Made by a program: the position numbers and the translations under genes. The notes beneath the pieces are model-generated. The model worked only from the letters and a program-made list of their open reading frames with translations, had not been told where the DNA came from and ran no database searches. Source: Mesorhizobium australicum (GTDB lineage: Bacteria; Pseudomonadota; Alphaproteobacteria; Rhizobiales; Rhizobiaceae). Taken from it: a stretch of DNA of 64,000 nt. Location: positions 4,588,001 to 4,652,000 of the forward strand of contig NZ_FXBL01000004.1 in the NCBI RefSeq assembly GCF_900177325.1, in the 5' to 3' direction. Each line of letters starts with the position of its first letter. The stretch's first letter is position 1. Shown in pieces: positions 17,970-26,481 of this stretch.

Positions 17970-20080
17970 GTCCGCCTCCAATATGAGTCGATGCCGCTCC
18001 AGGTCGGGTCCATCCCGTCGAGCTTCAGCCGGCCGACGCGATTGTTCAGGATACCGCCTATGTAGAGGTGCCCCTTGTGCTCGCGCATCGAGGTGATCAT
18101 CGGGTGGTTCTCGCCGCCGAAGTCCCAAAGTGTCTCGATGATGCGGCCCGTCTCGTCGAAACGGACCACGCAGCCCGTGTTGATGTTCGGATAGAGCCAT
18201 TCGTCCGGCGCGATGCGCCGCGCCATCCGCCGCCGGAAGCCCGGCATCTTCAGCGCGAGGTCGAGCGAGGGCGTGCGGACACCCACCAGCGCCAGCCAGT
18301 AGGTGCCGTCGGAAGCCCGGTTGATGTTGTCCGGATAGCCGGGCAGATCGCCGATGACCACCTCGACCGTGCCCTTCTTCGGCCCGTCGAACCAGTAGCG
18401 GCTGACCCGGCAGGCCCAGGTCTCGGCGAACAGGAACGACTGCCCGTCATGCATCATGCAGATGCCGTTCGGGAACAGGAGGTTCTTGATGACGGTGCGC
18501 GTCGTCCCCGTGTTCGGGTCGTAGCAGATGATGCGGCCGTTGCCGCGCGATTCGAGGCAGTCCACCGGCCATTCGTGCATCTCGTAGCGGACCGTCGCCT
18601 CGCTGAAGAACACACGGCCGTCCGGCGCGATGTCGAGGTCGTCGGCGAGCCGCAGCCGGGAATCGTCGATCACCGAGAGCCAGGAGCGATTGGTCTCGTC
18701 CGTCAGCTTCCTGATCGAGCGGTCACGGCCGATGGAATAGAGGCCCATGCCTCCGATGCAGACGAGCAGCGCCCCGTCCTTCGCGAAGGCCATGCCCAAC
18801 GGGCGGCCGCCCACATGCACGAACACTTCCTGCCGCGTGTAGTCGGGCGCGAAGAACCGCACGATGTCGCCCGTCCGGTTGCCGACATAAATGTGGTCGT
18901 CCTCGTCGAGGATGACGTCCTCCGGCCCGTCGATCTGGCCGAGCCCGATCGCCTCCACCGGCCGCAGCCTGTCGTTCAGCGCATAGGGGGAGGAGCCGGA
19001 GGTCGCCGGCGCCTCTGGCAATTCCGAATAGGTTGGCGAGACATAGACCTTGGACAGGAACTTGTGCCGGTTCTTCAGCCAGCGCACGTCGATCGCCACC
19101 GCCGCGAGCAGCACCATGCCGAGCAGCAGCGAGCTTCCCCCGCGGGTCACGCCGATCCGCACCAGCCCGTTGACCATGATCATGACGATGATGGCGCCGA
19201 TGATCGCCTTCGCCGCCGATCCCCTGCCGCCACCGAGGCTGTTGCCGCCGAGCACCGCGGCGGTCAGCGCGGCGATTTCGAGCCCCACCCCCGTATCCGC
19301 GCCTGCGCCGCCAAGCCGCGATGCGAAGAGCACGCCCGAGAGTGCAGCCAAGGTGCCCGACACGACATAGGTCAGGCAGATCACGCGCCGCACGGGGATG
19401 CCGACATTGTGGGCGGAGCGTCGCGATCCGCCGACGGCCAGAACATGCCAGCCGACCCGGCTGCGGCTCAGCACCAGGTGCGCCACGAGCGCGAGTACCA
19501 GTGCCGTCGCGACGCTGAACGGCACGCCGAGCACGTCACCTTCGCCGAAATAGTACCAGAGATCGGAATCGACGAAGCCGGCCGCGATTGCCACCGAATA
19601 TTTGAGCAGCATCATGTCGACGATGGCGCGCACGATGATCAACGTCACCAGCGTCGTGAGAAATGCGCGCAGCCGCAGGTAACCCACCAGCACGCCGTTG
19701 ACGAGACCGACGAGTGCGCCGCAGGCGAGTGTCGCCCCGATCACCGCCGGCACCGGCCAACCCGCCACCGTGATCAGCGTCAGCGCCACGATGTTGCCGA
19801 GCGCGAAGGTCGAGCCGACGCTGAGGTCGATGCCGCCCGCCACCATGACGATCATCAGCGCGAGCGCGATCAGGGTGAACTCGCCCCATTGCCGCATCAG
19901 GCTCGATATGCCGGCCGCCGAGAAAAAGTCGGGGATGAGCCAGCCGAACACGGCCGCCACCACGATCAGGATCAGGACCGGGATCGCGTTGTCGACCCAG
20001 CGTTTCGTGAGGATCTCGCCAAGGAGATGATCGGGCACGAGGCGATAGCGCCAGCGTACGATCTGGTCGGATACGGCCAT
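17966..20080 (-). CDS. ABC permease fused to a strictosidine-synthase-like beta-propeller
   Basis: A 704-residue two-domain protein. Residues 1 to about 330 are a RbsC-type permease with the signature AGGIDLSVGSTFALGNIVA (about residue 70) and eight to ten membrane spans. After a linker that includes WLKNRHKFLSK, residues about 365-704 form a soluble propeller with the GPEDVILDEDDHIYVGNRTG blade, FLFAETWACRVSRYW and LPGYPDNINR motifs of the strictosidine synthase family. There is no stop codon or frameshift in between. RbsC-type C-termini are cytoplasmic, so the enzyme-like domain should sit at the inner face of the channel. This is an unusual fusion. Confidence 0.88.
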   Translation of the reverse strand: MAVSDQIVRWRYRLVPDHLLGEILTKRWVDNAIPVLILIVVAAVFGWLIPDFFSAAGISSLMRQWGEFTLIALALMIVMVAGGIDLSVGSTFALGNIVALTLITVAGWPVPAVIGATLACGALVGLVNGVLVGYLRLRAFLTTLVTLIIVRAIVDMMLLKYSVAIAAGFVDSDLWYYFGEGDVLGVPFSVATALVLALVAHLVLSRSRVGWHVLAVGGSRRSAHNVGIPVRRVICLTYVVSGTLAALSGVLFASRLGGAGADTGVGLEIAALTAAVLGGNSLGGGRGSAAKAIIGAIIVMIMVNGLVRIGVTRGGSSLLLGMVLLAAVAIDVRWLKNRHKFLSKVYVSPTYSELPEAPATSGSSPYALNDRLRPVEAIGLGQIDGPEDVILDEDDHIYVGNRTGDIVRFFAPDYTRQEVFVHVGGRPLGMAFAKDGALLVCIGGMGLYSIGRDRSIRKLTDETNRSWLSVIDDSRLRLADDLDIAPDGRVFFSEATVRYEMHEWPVDCLESRGNGRIICYDPNTGTTRTVIKNLLFPNGICMMHDGQSFLFAETWACRVSRYWFDGPKKGTVEVVIGDLPGYPDNINRASDGTYWLALVGVRTPSLDLALKMPGFRRRMARRIAPDEWLYPNINTGCVVRFDETGRIIETLWDFGGENHPMITSMREHKGHLYIGGILNNRVGRLKLDGMDPTWSGIDSYWRRT

Positions 20081-20106
20081 GTTTGTTTGCCTGGTTCAGG
20101 AGGGAA

Positions 20107-20128
20107 GCGGGCGGCCATCGCCGCCCGC
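20107..20128 (-). other. Intercistronic stem-loop after the RbsB-like gene
   Basis: A perfect nine-base-pair hairpin: GCGGGCGGC (20107-20115), loop CATC, GCCGCCCGC (20120-20128). On the minus strand it falls between the binding-protein stop (20137) and the fusion permease start (20080). No T run follows, so it looks like an mRNA-stabilising or attenuating element that raises the level of the binding protein relative to the permease. Confidence 0.6.
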
Positions 20129-20136
20129 GCTATGCG

Positions 20137-21135
20137 TCAGCCCTTGGTGGGCATGTCCCAGCACGACGCCGCCGTCATGTTGTCCTTGCGCAGGAAGTTG
20201 AGCGGCGTGAAGAGCGTCGTCTTGGTGGTGCCGGCGGGCTGCTTCAGCTGCAGCAGCTGCTTGATCATGGTCGCCATGTCGCGCGCCTGGCCGGGCACGA
20301 AATACACCACCGATTCGGAATAGGTGCCGTTGGCGAGGCCGTCGCAGACCATCCGGTTTCCGCCACCCTGCGTCAGCAGGTAGACATTCTTGCCGGACTC
20401 CTTGATCGCCGCCGCCGTGCCGACGTCCATCACGTCCCAGAATCCGGTGATGGCGCACAGATCCGGATGCTGCTGGATCACGGTCGCTGCGATGTTCTTG
20501 GCCTTGGTCGCGTCCCAGTCCGCCGCCTGGTTGGAAACGAGCTGGATCTCGGGATGCTTCGACAGGACGTTGTTGATGCCCTGCATCTGGTAGATCGAGG
20601 CCGCCGCCGTCAGCACGCCCTGAGTGATCGCAACCTTGCCAGAACCGCCCTTGGCCGGCGAGCAGACCTCGACCAGCCGTTCGCCGATCTGCTGACCCAT
20701 GCCGACATAGTCCGCGCCGACGAACACGTCGGTCGAGTAGCTCGAACGCATGTTCACCTGCACCACGTAGATGCCGGCCTCTTCGGCCTTCTTCAGAAGG
20801 CGCGCGTAGGACTGAACATCGGGATTATGCACCACGATGACGTCCGGTTTCTCGGCGATCAGGGTTGTGATCGCCTGCGCGCCGGCATCCGTCGACCAGT
20901 TCGGATCGCGGATGTCGAAGGTCACGCCCAGCGGTTCCAGCGCCTCCTTCAGGCCGGCTGCCCAGCCTTCCGTCAGGTCGAAGCCCATCGCCACGGGAAC
21001 GTAGGCGACCTTCTTGCCGACGAAGGACTCGTAGTACGGCGCGCGGGTCGGGTCGTCGATACCCTCCTGTGCATGAATGGTCCCGCCGCACAGCGCGAGC
21101 ACCGCGGCGAGTGCTGCTGTCTTGATCAGTCGCAT
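20137..21135 (-). CDS. Sugar-type ABC transporter substrate-binding protein (RbsB-like)
   Basis: A 332-residue periplasmic-binding-protein fold of the PF13407 type. Residues 1-22 form a signal peptide (MRLIKTAALAAVLALCGG, cleavage after IHA). The body has VAYVPVAMGFDLTEGWAAGL at the first lobe and the IAEKPDVIVVHNPDVQSYA strand near residue 96. It delivers the ligand to the 21163 permease and the fusion permease. The ligand is not necessarily a sugar: downstream genes encode lactonase-like propellers, a CoA ligase and a crotonase. Confidence 0.9.
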   Translation of the reverse strand: MRLIKTAALAAVLALCGGTIHAQEGIDDPTRAPYYESFVGKKVAYVPVAMGFDLTEGWAAGLKEALEPLGVTFDIRDPNWSTDAGAQAITTLIAEKPDVIVVHNPDVQSYARLLKKAEEAGIYVVQVNMRSSYSTDVFVGADYVGMGQQIGERLVEVCSPAKGGSGKVAITQGVLTAAASIYQMQGINNVLSKHPEIQLVSNQAADWDATKAKNIAATVIQQHPDLCAITGFWDVMDVGTAAAIKESGKNVYLLTQGGGNRMVCDGLANGTYSESVVYFVPGQARDMATMIKQLLQLKQPAGTTKTTLFTPLNFLRKDNMTAASCWDMPTKG

Positions 21136-21162
21136 GGTCTTCCTCCCATTGTTGACTTGGCT

Positions 21163-22137
21163 CTAGATGTCGCCCTGCTGAGCGGTCTGCTCGTCGCGGG
21201 GGTTCAGGATCGTGTCGATGACGATGGCCGTGAGCAGGATCGCGCCCTTGATCACGTTCTGGACGGTGTATTGGATGTCCATGATCGTCATGCCGTTGAG
21301 CAGCACGCCGATCAGCAGCGTGCCGACGATGACGTTGCGGATGCCGCCCTTGCCGCCGGACAGGCCGATGCCGCCGAGCACCACGACCAGGATCACGTCG
21401 TAGACATAGGTCGAGATTGCCACGCGCGTATTCATCGAGGCCACGGAGGCCGCCGTGATGATGCCGGCGAGATAGCCGATCAGCGAGGACAGCACGTATT
21501 GCATCACGACTGTCGGCCGGGTGGGCACGCCCGTGATGCGCGCGGCCAGCATGTTGTCGCCGACCGCGCGAAGATAGCGGCCGGACTTGGAAAACCTCAG
21601 AAAGGCGTGGCCCGCCAGGCATACGCCCGCGAAGAGGTAGATGGGCACCGGAACGCCAAGCACGGTCCCCTGACCGAGCCACAGCAGAGGCCCGCCGGCC
21701 GGGGGCATGTAGACGACGTCGAGATCGAACAGGAAATAGCGGCCGAACCCGTAGACCAGCGTGCCCATGGCGAGCGTCGCGAAGATCGCGGGGATCTCGA
21801 CATAGGCGACGAACCAGCCATTCAACGCGCCGATCAAGAGGCTGAAGGCGAGCCCGATCGCGATCGCCTGGGGCAGCGGCATCCCGCCCGCGATCATGCT
21901 CAGTGTCCAGGCGACCGAGATCGCCATCAGTGCGACGAGAGACAGGTCGATGCCGCGGCCAATGACCACGAGGCCCATCGCCACGCCGAGAATGCCGAGG
22001 ATCGAAACGCTGCGCACCAGGTTGAGCACGTTGTTCGCGGTCAGGAAGCCGGGCAAGGCCACGGCGAATCCGACGCAGAGAAGCAGCGCCAGGCCGAAGA
22101 CGATCTGCTCCTGGCTCAGCCGGCCGAACACCTGCAT
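21163..22137 (-). CDS. ABC transporter permease (RbsC-like)
   Basis: A 324-residue permease of the CUT2 class with the GRGIDLSLVALMAISVAWTL signature near residue 65 and about eight to ten membrane spans. A TTG five codons upstream lies inside the ribosome binding site (GGGAGGAGCGG), so the ATG at 22137 is the start. It is the first gene of the minus-strand operon and probably forms a heterodimer with the permease half of the fusion protein. Confidence 0.9.
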   Translation of the reverse strand: MQVFGRLSQEQIVFGLALLLCVGFAVALPGFLTANNVLNLVRSVSILGILGVAMGLVVIGRGIDLSLVALMAISVAWTLSMIAGGMPLPQAIAIGLAFSLLIGALNGWFVAYVEIPAIFATLAMGTLVYGFGRYFLFDLDVVYMPPAGGPLLWLGQGTVLGVPVPIYLFAGVCLAGHAFLRFSKSGRYLRAVGDNMLAARITGVPTRPTVVMQYVLSSLIGYLAGIITAASVASMNTRVAISTYVYDVILVVVLGGIGLSGGKGGIRNVIVGTLLIGVLLNGMTIMDIQYTVQNVIKGAILLTAIVIDTILNPRDEQTAQQGDI

Positions 22138-22384
22138 ATCCGCTCCTCCCAAAGACGGCGCCGACGATCGGATCCGTCGGACGGGGCAAAGCTAGCGACG
22201 CTCCGAAACGGCTTCTTTCACCTCCGCGCAAAGCTTTTCTCTGAGAGCGCAGACACTGCCAGACCGCTGGACGCCGTCTCTCGCGAGGGATAAGCTTCCT
22301 TGATTGGCTGGGACTGTCGCGGCTCGGGAGGAGCTGTCATCGCCCAGTGGGCTTCGTTCACGGGTGGAGGGGCCCTTGGACCTG
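22138..22384. promoter_or_regulatory. Divergent promoter between the RbsC-like importer and AraC regulator
   Basis: A 247-base intergenic region. It contains a perfect palindrome CGGATCCG at 22169-22176 and the GGTGGAGGGG ribosome binding site of the AraC gene (22364-22372). AraC-family proteins commonly bind in such divergent regions and activate the neighbouring transporter. No clear sigma-70 boxes are claimed. Confidence 0.4.
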
Positions 22385-23314
22385 ATGTTCGACACGCAGA
22401 GCCTGCCGCAGGCGCAGCGCTATACCGCGTGGCGTGATGCTATCTGCGACGTTTACGTCAATGTCGACGTGGCCGCGACCAGGCCGGAGGACTACCGTGG
22501 CTTCATACGCGAGGCCCGGTTCGGAGAGGTCGTCATGACCGACATTCTTCTCTCCGAGCAGCGCATTCGCCGAAATCGCCAGCACATCGCCCGCCTCGAC
22601 AAGGACTGCTACTATCTCCAGCTGGTCCACAGCGGCAACTTCAGCGTCATCCAGCGGGGTTCGACGCTGCGGTCGAATGCCGCCCGAGGTGCCATCTTCT
22701 GCGCCAGCGAACTCTACGAATTGCAGTGCCACGGCGAAGCCCGCTCCTTCTATCTCGAGCTTCCTCGCGACGACTTCGCCAGCCGTTTTGATAAGGACAA
22801 GGTACCCGTCTCGGCCCTTATCAACACCACCCAGGGCCTCGGCCGTATTGCGACCGAATTCTGCGCCTCGCTCGCGACGGAAGGCTCGAAACTCGGAGAG
22901 GGGATCCGCGCCGGCCTTGGCGACCGGCTGATGGACATGCTCGCGCTGACGCTGCAGTCGGGCCCGGACGACTCGCCCTTAGCCGACGGCTCCGTCAGGA
23001 GGGCACGGCTCCTCTCGGTCCAGAATTGGATCGAAGCCCATATAGGCGAGCACGACCTGACACTTGAGCGCATCGCCGTCGCCAACGGTGTTTCGCTGCG
23101 CCATCTCCATATGCTCTTCGAAGGAAGCGAGATGACCGCATCGGAATGGATCTGGAGCCGCCGTCTGCAACTTGCCTATGACCGCCTGGCGCGAGGCGAC
23201 CGCCGAACCATCACCGCCGTCGCCTACGATCTCGGGTTCAACAGTTCCGCGCACTTCTCGACCTTGTTCAGGCGCAAATACGGTATCTCGCCGCGCGACC
23301 TCCTGCACAGGTAG
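22385..23314 (+). CDS. AraC-family transcriptional regulator
   Basis: A 309-residue regulator with an N-terminal sensor domain of the AraC-binding-like type (AWRDAICDVYVNVDV near residue 15) and a C-terminal double helix-turn-helix (about residues 205-305: LERIAVANGVSLRHLHMLF and ITAVAYDLGFNSSAHFSTLF). Three starts are possible: TTG 22304, TTG 22376 and ATG 22385; the ATG has GGAGGGG twelve bases away and is chosen with moderate confidence. It is divergent from the ribose-type importer operon and probably its activator. Confidence 0.88.
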   Translation: MFDTQSLPQAQRYTAWRDAICDVYVNVDVAATRPEDYRGFIREARFGEVVMTDILLSEQRIRRNRQHIARLDKDCYYLQLVHSGNFSVIQRGSTLRSNAARGAIFCASELYELQCHGEARSFYLELPRDDFASRFDKDKVPVSALINTTQGLGRIATEFCASLATEGSKLGEGIRAGLGDRLMDMLALTLQSGPDDSPLADGSVRRARLLSVQNWIEAHIGEHDLTLERIAVANGVSLRHLHMLFEGSEMTASEWIWSRRLQLAYDRLARGDRRTITAVAYDLGFNSSAHFSTLFRRKYGISPRDLLHR

Positions 23315-23338
23315 CGAACGCCCAGGCCGAAACGGCCT

Positions 23339-24127
23339 TCAACGTCCGCCGAAGCGAGGCCGGCGCTTCTCGACCAGGGCGGTGATACCGTCCCAGGCGT
23401 CTTCGGTGGTGATGAGGCGGCCGATTGCCGCGGCCTCGGCAGCGAGTTGCTCCGTGAGGCTGTTGTGCATGCTGCCGTCGATCAGCCGCCGCGTCTCGCC
23501 ATAACCGAGGGTCGGACCTGTTGCGAGTCGCTTGGCCACAGCCTCCGCGGTCGAAGCCAGTTCGGCGGCCGGAACCACGCGGTTGACCAGCCCGTTGGCG
23601 CGGGCCGTTTCGGCATCCCAGACCTCGCCGAGCAGGAAGAACTCCTTGGCGAGTCTTGCTCCGACACGACGCGTCAGGAAGAACGAGGCTCCACTGTCGG
23701 GGCAAAGGCCAATGGTCGAGAATGCCGAGGCAAAGGTCGCGTCCGGCGCCGCGTAGACGAGGTCGCAGCCGGACACCAGCCCGACCGTGCCGCCCGCCGT
23801 CGTCGCGTGGACGCTGGCGACGACCGGCGCGTCGCCCCTGGCAAAGAGCTCGATGCCGTAACAGAGATCCTTCAGCATCCTCGTGACGGACGGAGGCAGG
23901 GCATTGCGATCCCGCGCGAGAAGCTTCAGGTCGCCGCCGACGCTGAAATACCTGCCCTCCGCGTCGAGAAGCACGGCCCTGACATCCGGATTCCGGTAGC
24001 AACACTCGGCGGCATGCCTGAACTCGGCGGCGAATGCCTCATCGATCGGATTGCCGCGTTCCGGCTGGCACATGGTGAGCCGTGCAAGCCCGTCGTCGAT
24101 CACAAGCCTTATCGCACGCGTTCCCAT
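23339..24127 (-). CDS. Enoyl-CoA hydratase/isomerase, PaaG-like
   Basis: A 262-residue crotonase. It resembles PaaG-type isomerases: GRYFSVGGDLKLL oxyanion segment (about residue 60) and AFSTIGLCPDSGASFFLTRR, where the Asp matches the PaaG catalytic Asp and the usual hydratase Glu is absent. A ring or double-bond isomerase role is therefore more likely than hydration. The ATG at 24127 has GGAGGGGG upstream; a GTG seven codons earlier is less likely. It is the last gene of the operon starting at 30450, and is a paralogue of 44085-44882. Confidence 0.85.
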   Translation of the reverse strand: MGTRAIRLVIDDGLARLTMCQPERGNPIDEAFAAEFRHAAECCYRNPDVRAVLLDAEGRYFSVGGDLKLLARDRNALPPSVTRMLKDLCYGIELFARGDAPVVASVHATTAGGTVGLVSGCDLVYAAPDATFASAFSTIGLCPDSGASFFLTRRVGARLAKEFFLLGEVWDAETARANGLVNRVVPAAELASTAEAVAKRLATGPTLGYGETRRLIDGSMHNSLTEQLAAEAAAIGRLITTEDAWDGITALVEKRRPRFGGR

Positions 24128-24174
24128 GACCCCCTCCACATTTACCACGGCGTCTCAGCGGACGGCCGATTTCG

Positions 24175-24981
24175 TCAGCTCGGATGCAGGACGGCTCCGC
24201 CGCACACCGAAATGACCTGTCCCGTCACGTAGCCGGAAAGATCGGTGGCCAGGAATTCCAGCACGTTGGCGAGGTCTTCCGTGCTGCCAAAGCGCTTCAG
24301 CGCGATGGCTTCGAGTTGCCGGGGCGTGCCCACGCCCATGGACGGGTCGAGCCGCTTCAGGCGCTCGGTCTCGACGATGCCCGGCGCAATCGCGTTGGCG
24401 CGGATTCCATAGGAGCCGAGTTCGGCGGCAAGCGTGCGCGTGAGGTAGGCGACACCCGCCTTCGCCGCGCCATAGACGGCGAGATTGCCGCCCTCCAGCA
24501 GCGAAATGCCGGTCTGGGACGAGATGTTGACGATGACGCCGCTGCGCTGAGCCTTCATCGTCGGCGCCACTGCCGCACAGCACAATTGCGCGGATTTCAG
24601 GTTCACATCGATGAGATAGTCGAATGCCTCCGGCGTCGTCTCCGTCGCCAGCGTGCCGCTGCCGCGCGCGACCGCGACGCCGGCATTGTTGACGAGGATG
24701 TCGATCCGACCAAAGGCGGCGAGCGTCTCCGCGACAAGGCGCTTCACGGCTTCCGGCTCGCGCAGGTCGCCCTCCACACCGATCGAGCGCACGCCCAAGG
24801 CCTCTGCCTCGGCCATCACGCTCTCGGCGGTCAGTTCCTCGCCGATACGGGCAGCGCCCTTGAGGTTGACGTCGGCGATGACGATGTCGGCGCCGAGTTT
24901 CGCAAGCCTCAGCGCATAGGCGCGGCCGAGGCCGCGCGCCGCGCCGGTGACGATGGCAACCTTGCCCGAAAGCGCGGCCAT
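24175..24981 (-). CDS. SDR family oxidoreductase (tandem copy 1)
   Basis: A 268-residue classical SDR with TGAARGLG (about residues 12-19), NNAGVAVARGSG, Ser in VNISSQTGISLLEGG and YGAAK. It is clearly a tandem duplicate of the next gene (24981-25790): both have GRAYALRL, QRSGVIVN and LEFLATDLSxYVTGQVI. The copies overlap by one base (TGATG). It likely oxidises a hydroxyacyl-CoA in the same pathway as the upstream dehydrogenase and ligase, perhaps a different stereoisomer from its twin. Confidence 0.88.
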   Translation of the reverse strand: MAALSGKVAIVTGAARGLGRAYALRLAKLGADIVIADVNLKGAARIGEELTAESVMAEAEALGVRSIGVEGDLREPEAVKRLVAETLAAFGRIDILVNNAGVAVARGSGTLATETTPEAFDYLIDVNLKSAQLCCAAVAPTMKAQRSGVIVNISSQTGISLLEGGNLAVYGAAKAGVAYLTRTLAAELGSYGIRANAIAPGIVETERLKRLDPSMGVGTPRQLEAIALKRFGSTEDLANVLEFLATDLSGYVTGQVISVCGGAVLHPS

Positions 24982-25790
24982 CAGTTCGGCGCCAGAACCG
25001 CGCCGCCATCGGCGCAGATGACCTGCCCCGTCACATACTGCGAGAGGTCGGTGGCGAGGAATTCCAGCACGCCGGCGCAGTCCTCGACGGTGCCCAACCG
25101 GCGCAGGGGCAGGCTGTCCGCCTGCGAATTGGTGCCGATGCCGCGCGCGGCAGCCTGGGCCGCGACACGGGCCGTCATGATGATGCCAGGCGCGATGGCG
25201 TTGACCCTGATTCCGTGCGGGCCGAGTTCGGACGCGAGGTTGCGGGTGAGCATGGCGACGGCCGCCTTGGCCGCGCCGTATACCGCCAGAAGCCCGCCCG
25301 GCAGGATGGAGACGCCGGTCTGGGACGTGACGTTGACGATCACGCCCGACCGCTGCTCCTGCATGATCGGCGCGGCCGCCTGGCAGCACAGCAGCGTCGA
25401 GCGCAAGTTGGCGTCCATGAGAAGATCATAGTCCGCCTGGCTCGTCTGCGTCGCCAGAGGGCCGCTGTCGCGTGCGATCGCGCCGCCGGCATTGTTGACG
25501 AGGATGTCGACGCGCCCGAAAGCCCGCATCGTTTCGGCGAAGATCCGCTCGACGTCCTGCGGCTTCGACAGATCCGCCTGGACACCGATCGAACGGCGAC
25601 CCATCGCCTCGATCTCGGCAGGGACGCTGTCGGCGGACAGCGTTTCGTTCCAGTCGCGCGCGCCGTCCAGGTTGAGGTCGGCGACGACCACATCGGCGCC
25701 CAGCCCCGCCAGCCGAAGCGCATAGGCGCGACCGAGGCCGCGCGCTCCCCCCGTCACGATTGCGACCTTGCCTTTCAGCGGCTCGTGCAT
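24981..25790 (-). CDS. SDR family oxidoreductase (tandem copy 2)
   Basis: A 269-residue classical SDR, duplicate of 24175-24981. It has TGGARGLG, NNAGGAIARDSG, SSQ-type Ser in VNVTSQTGVSILPGG and YGAAK. Differences from the twin cluster in the substrate loop after PGI (TARVAAQAAARGIGTNSQ compared with ETERLKRLDPSMGVGTP), which suggests different substrates. The ATG at 25790 is chosen because an upstream open extension is proline-rich, unlike an SDR, and overlaps the nitroreductase gene. Confidence 0.88.
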   Translation of the reverse strand: MHEPLKGKVAIVTGGARGLGRAYALRLAGLGADVVVADLNLDGARDWNETLSADSVPAEIEAMGRRSIGVQADLSKPQDVERIFAETMRAFGRVDILVNNAGGAIARDSGPLATQTSQADYDLLMDANLRSTLLCCQAAAPIMQEQRSGVIVNVTSQTGVSILPGGLLAVYGAAKAAVAMLTRNLASELGPHGIRVNAIAPGIIMTARVAAQAAARGIGTNSQADSLPLRRLGTVEDCAGVLEFLATDLSQYVTGQVICADGGAVLAPN

Positions 25791-25800
25791 GGGAAAATCC

Positions 25801-26481
25801 TCACCGATGGAAGACGACGGCCTCGCCCAACGGCGCGCGGCCGACACGGGTTGTGTTGGCGGGGGCGGAGGCGTCCTCGTAGCCGAAGGAGATGCCGTAG
25901 AGTATCCGGTGCGTCTCATCGAGGCCGAGATGGTCGCGGATGATCGACGGGTAGAGGCCGAGCGCGCCCTGCGCGCAGCTCGATATGCCCCGCGATGTGA
26001 GCGCCAGCATCAACGTCTGCGCATATATGCCGAGATCGACGGCCTCGCGCTCCTCGAATTCGCCAAACATGAAGACGAAGACGGCGTGCGGCGCGTCGAA
26101 GAACTGGAGATTGCGGCGATAGGCCCAGTCACGGCCCGGACGATCGTGGCGCTCGATGCCCATCGCGCCGTAGAGCTGCACGGCGGCGTCGATCTGGCGC
26201 TCGCGGTAGACGCCGAGAAACTTGCGATCGGCGGTAAAGTCGGGGTCCGGCGCCAAGCCGGAACTCGCGGCCTCGACCATCCTGCGGCCAAGCGCCTTCA
26301 GGCTCTCGCCGGATACGACGTGCGAGATCCAGGGCTGAACGTTGCAGTTCGACGGCGACCGCTGTGCGAGTTCGAACACCTCGCGGATCGTCTCCTCGGG
26401 AACCTCGCGCGGCAGAAACGCCCGTACCGAACGGCGTCCGGCTATGGCTTCGTCCAGCGTCATGACTGCTCCGTCCGCCAT
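25801..26481 (-). CDS. Nitroreductase family flavoprotein
   Basis: A 226-residue FMN-dependent nitroreductase-fold protein. FMN-binding marks are RRSVRAFLPREVPEE (about residue 16), SPSNCNVQPW (about 42) and the C-terminal half IYAQTLMLALTSRGISSCAQ and GISFGYED. A second ATG seven codons in is possible. It overlaps the phosphotransferase gene (TGATG). In an acyl-CoA operon it may act as an enoate or quinone reductase; nitro substrates are not implied. Confidence 0.88.
   Translation of the reverse strand: MADGAVMTLDEAIAGRRSVRAFLPREVPEETIREVFELAQRSPSNCNVQPWISHVVSGESLKALGRRMVEAASSGLAPDPDFTADRKFLGVYRERQIDAAVQLYGAMGIERHDRPGRDWAYRRNLQFFDAPHAVFVFMFGEFEEREAVDLGIYAQTLMLALTSRGISSCAQGALGLYPSIIRDHLGLDETHRILYGISFGYEDASAPANTTRVGRAPLGEAVVFHR

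Noticed and set aside
18068..22293. Very long open frames on the plus strand (more than 730 codons) opposite the ribose-type ABC genes.
   Set aside because: They mirror clear ABC permease, propeller and binding-protein genes, have no ribosome binding sites, and encode Arg/His/Asp-rich sequence without any domain. This is normal for antisense frames in GC-rich DNA.
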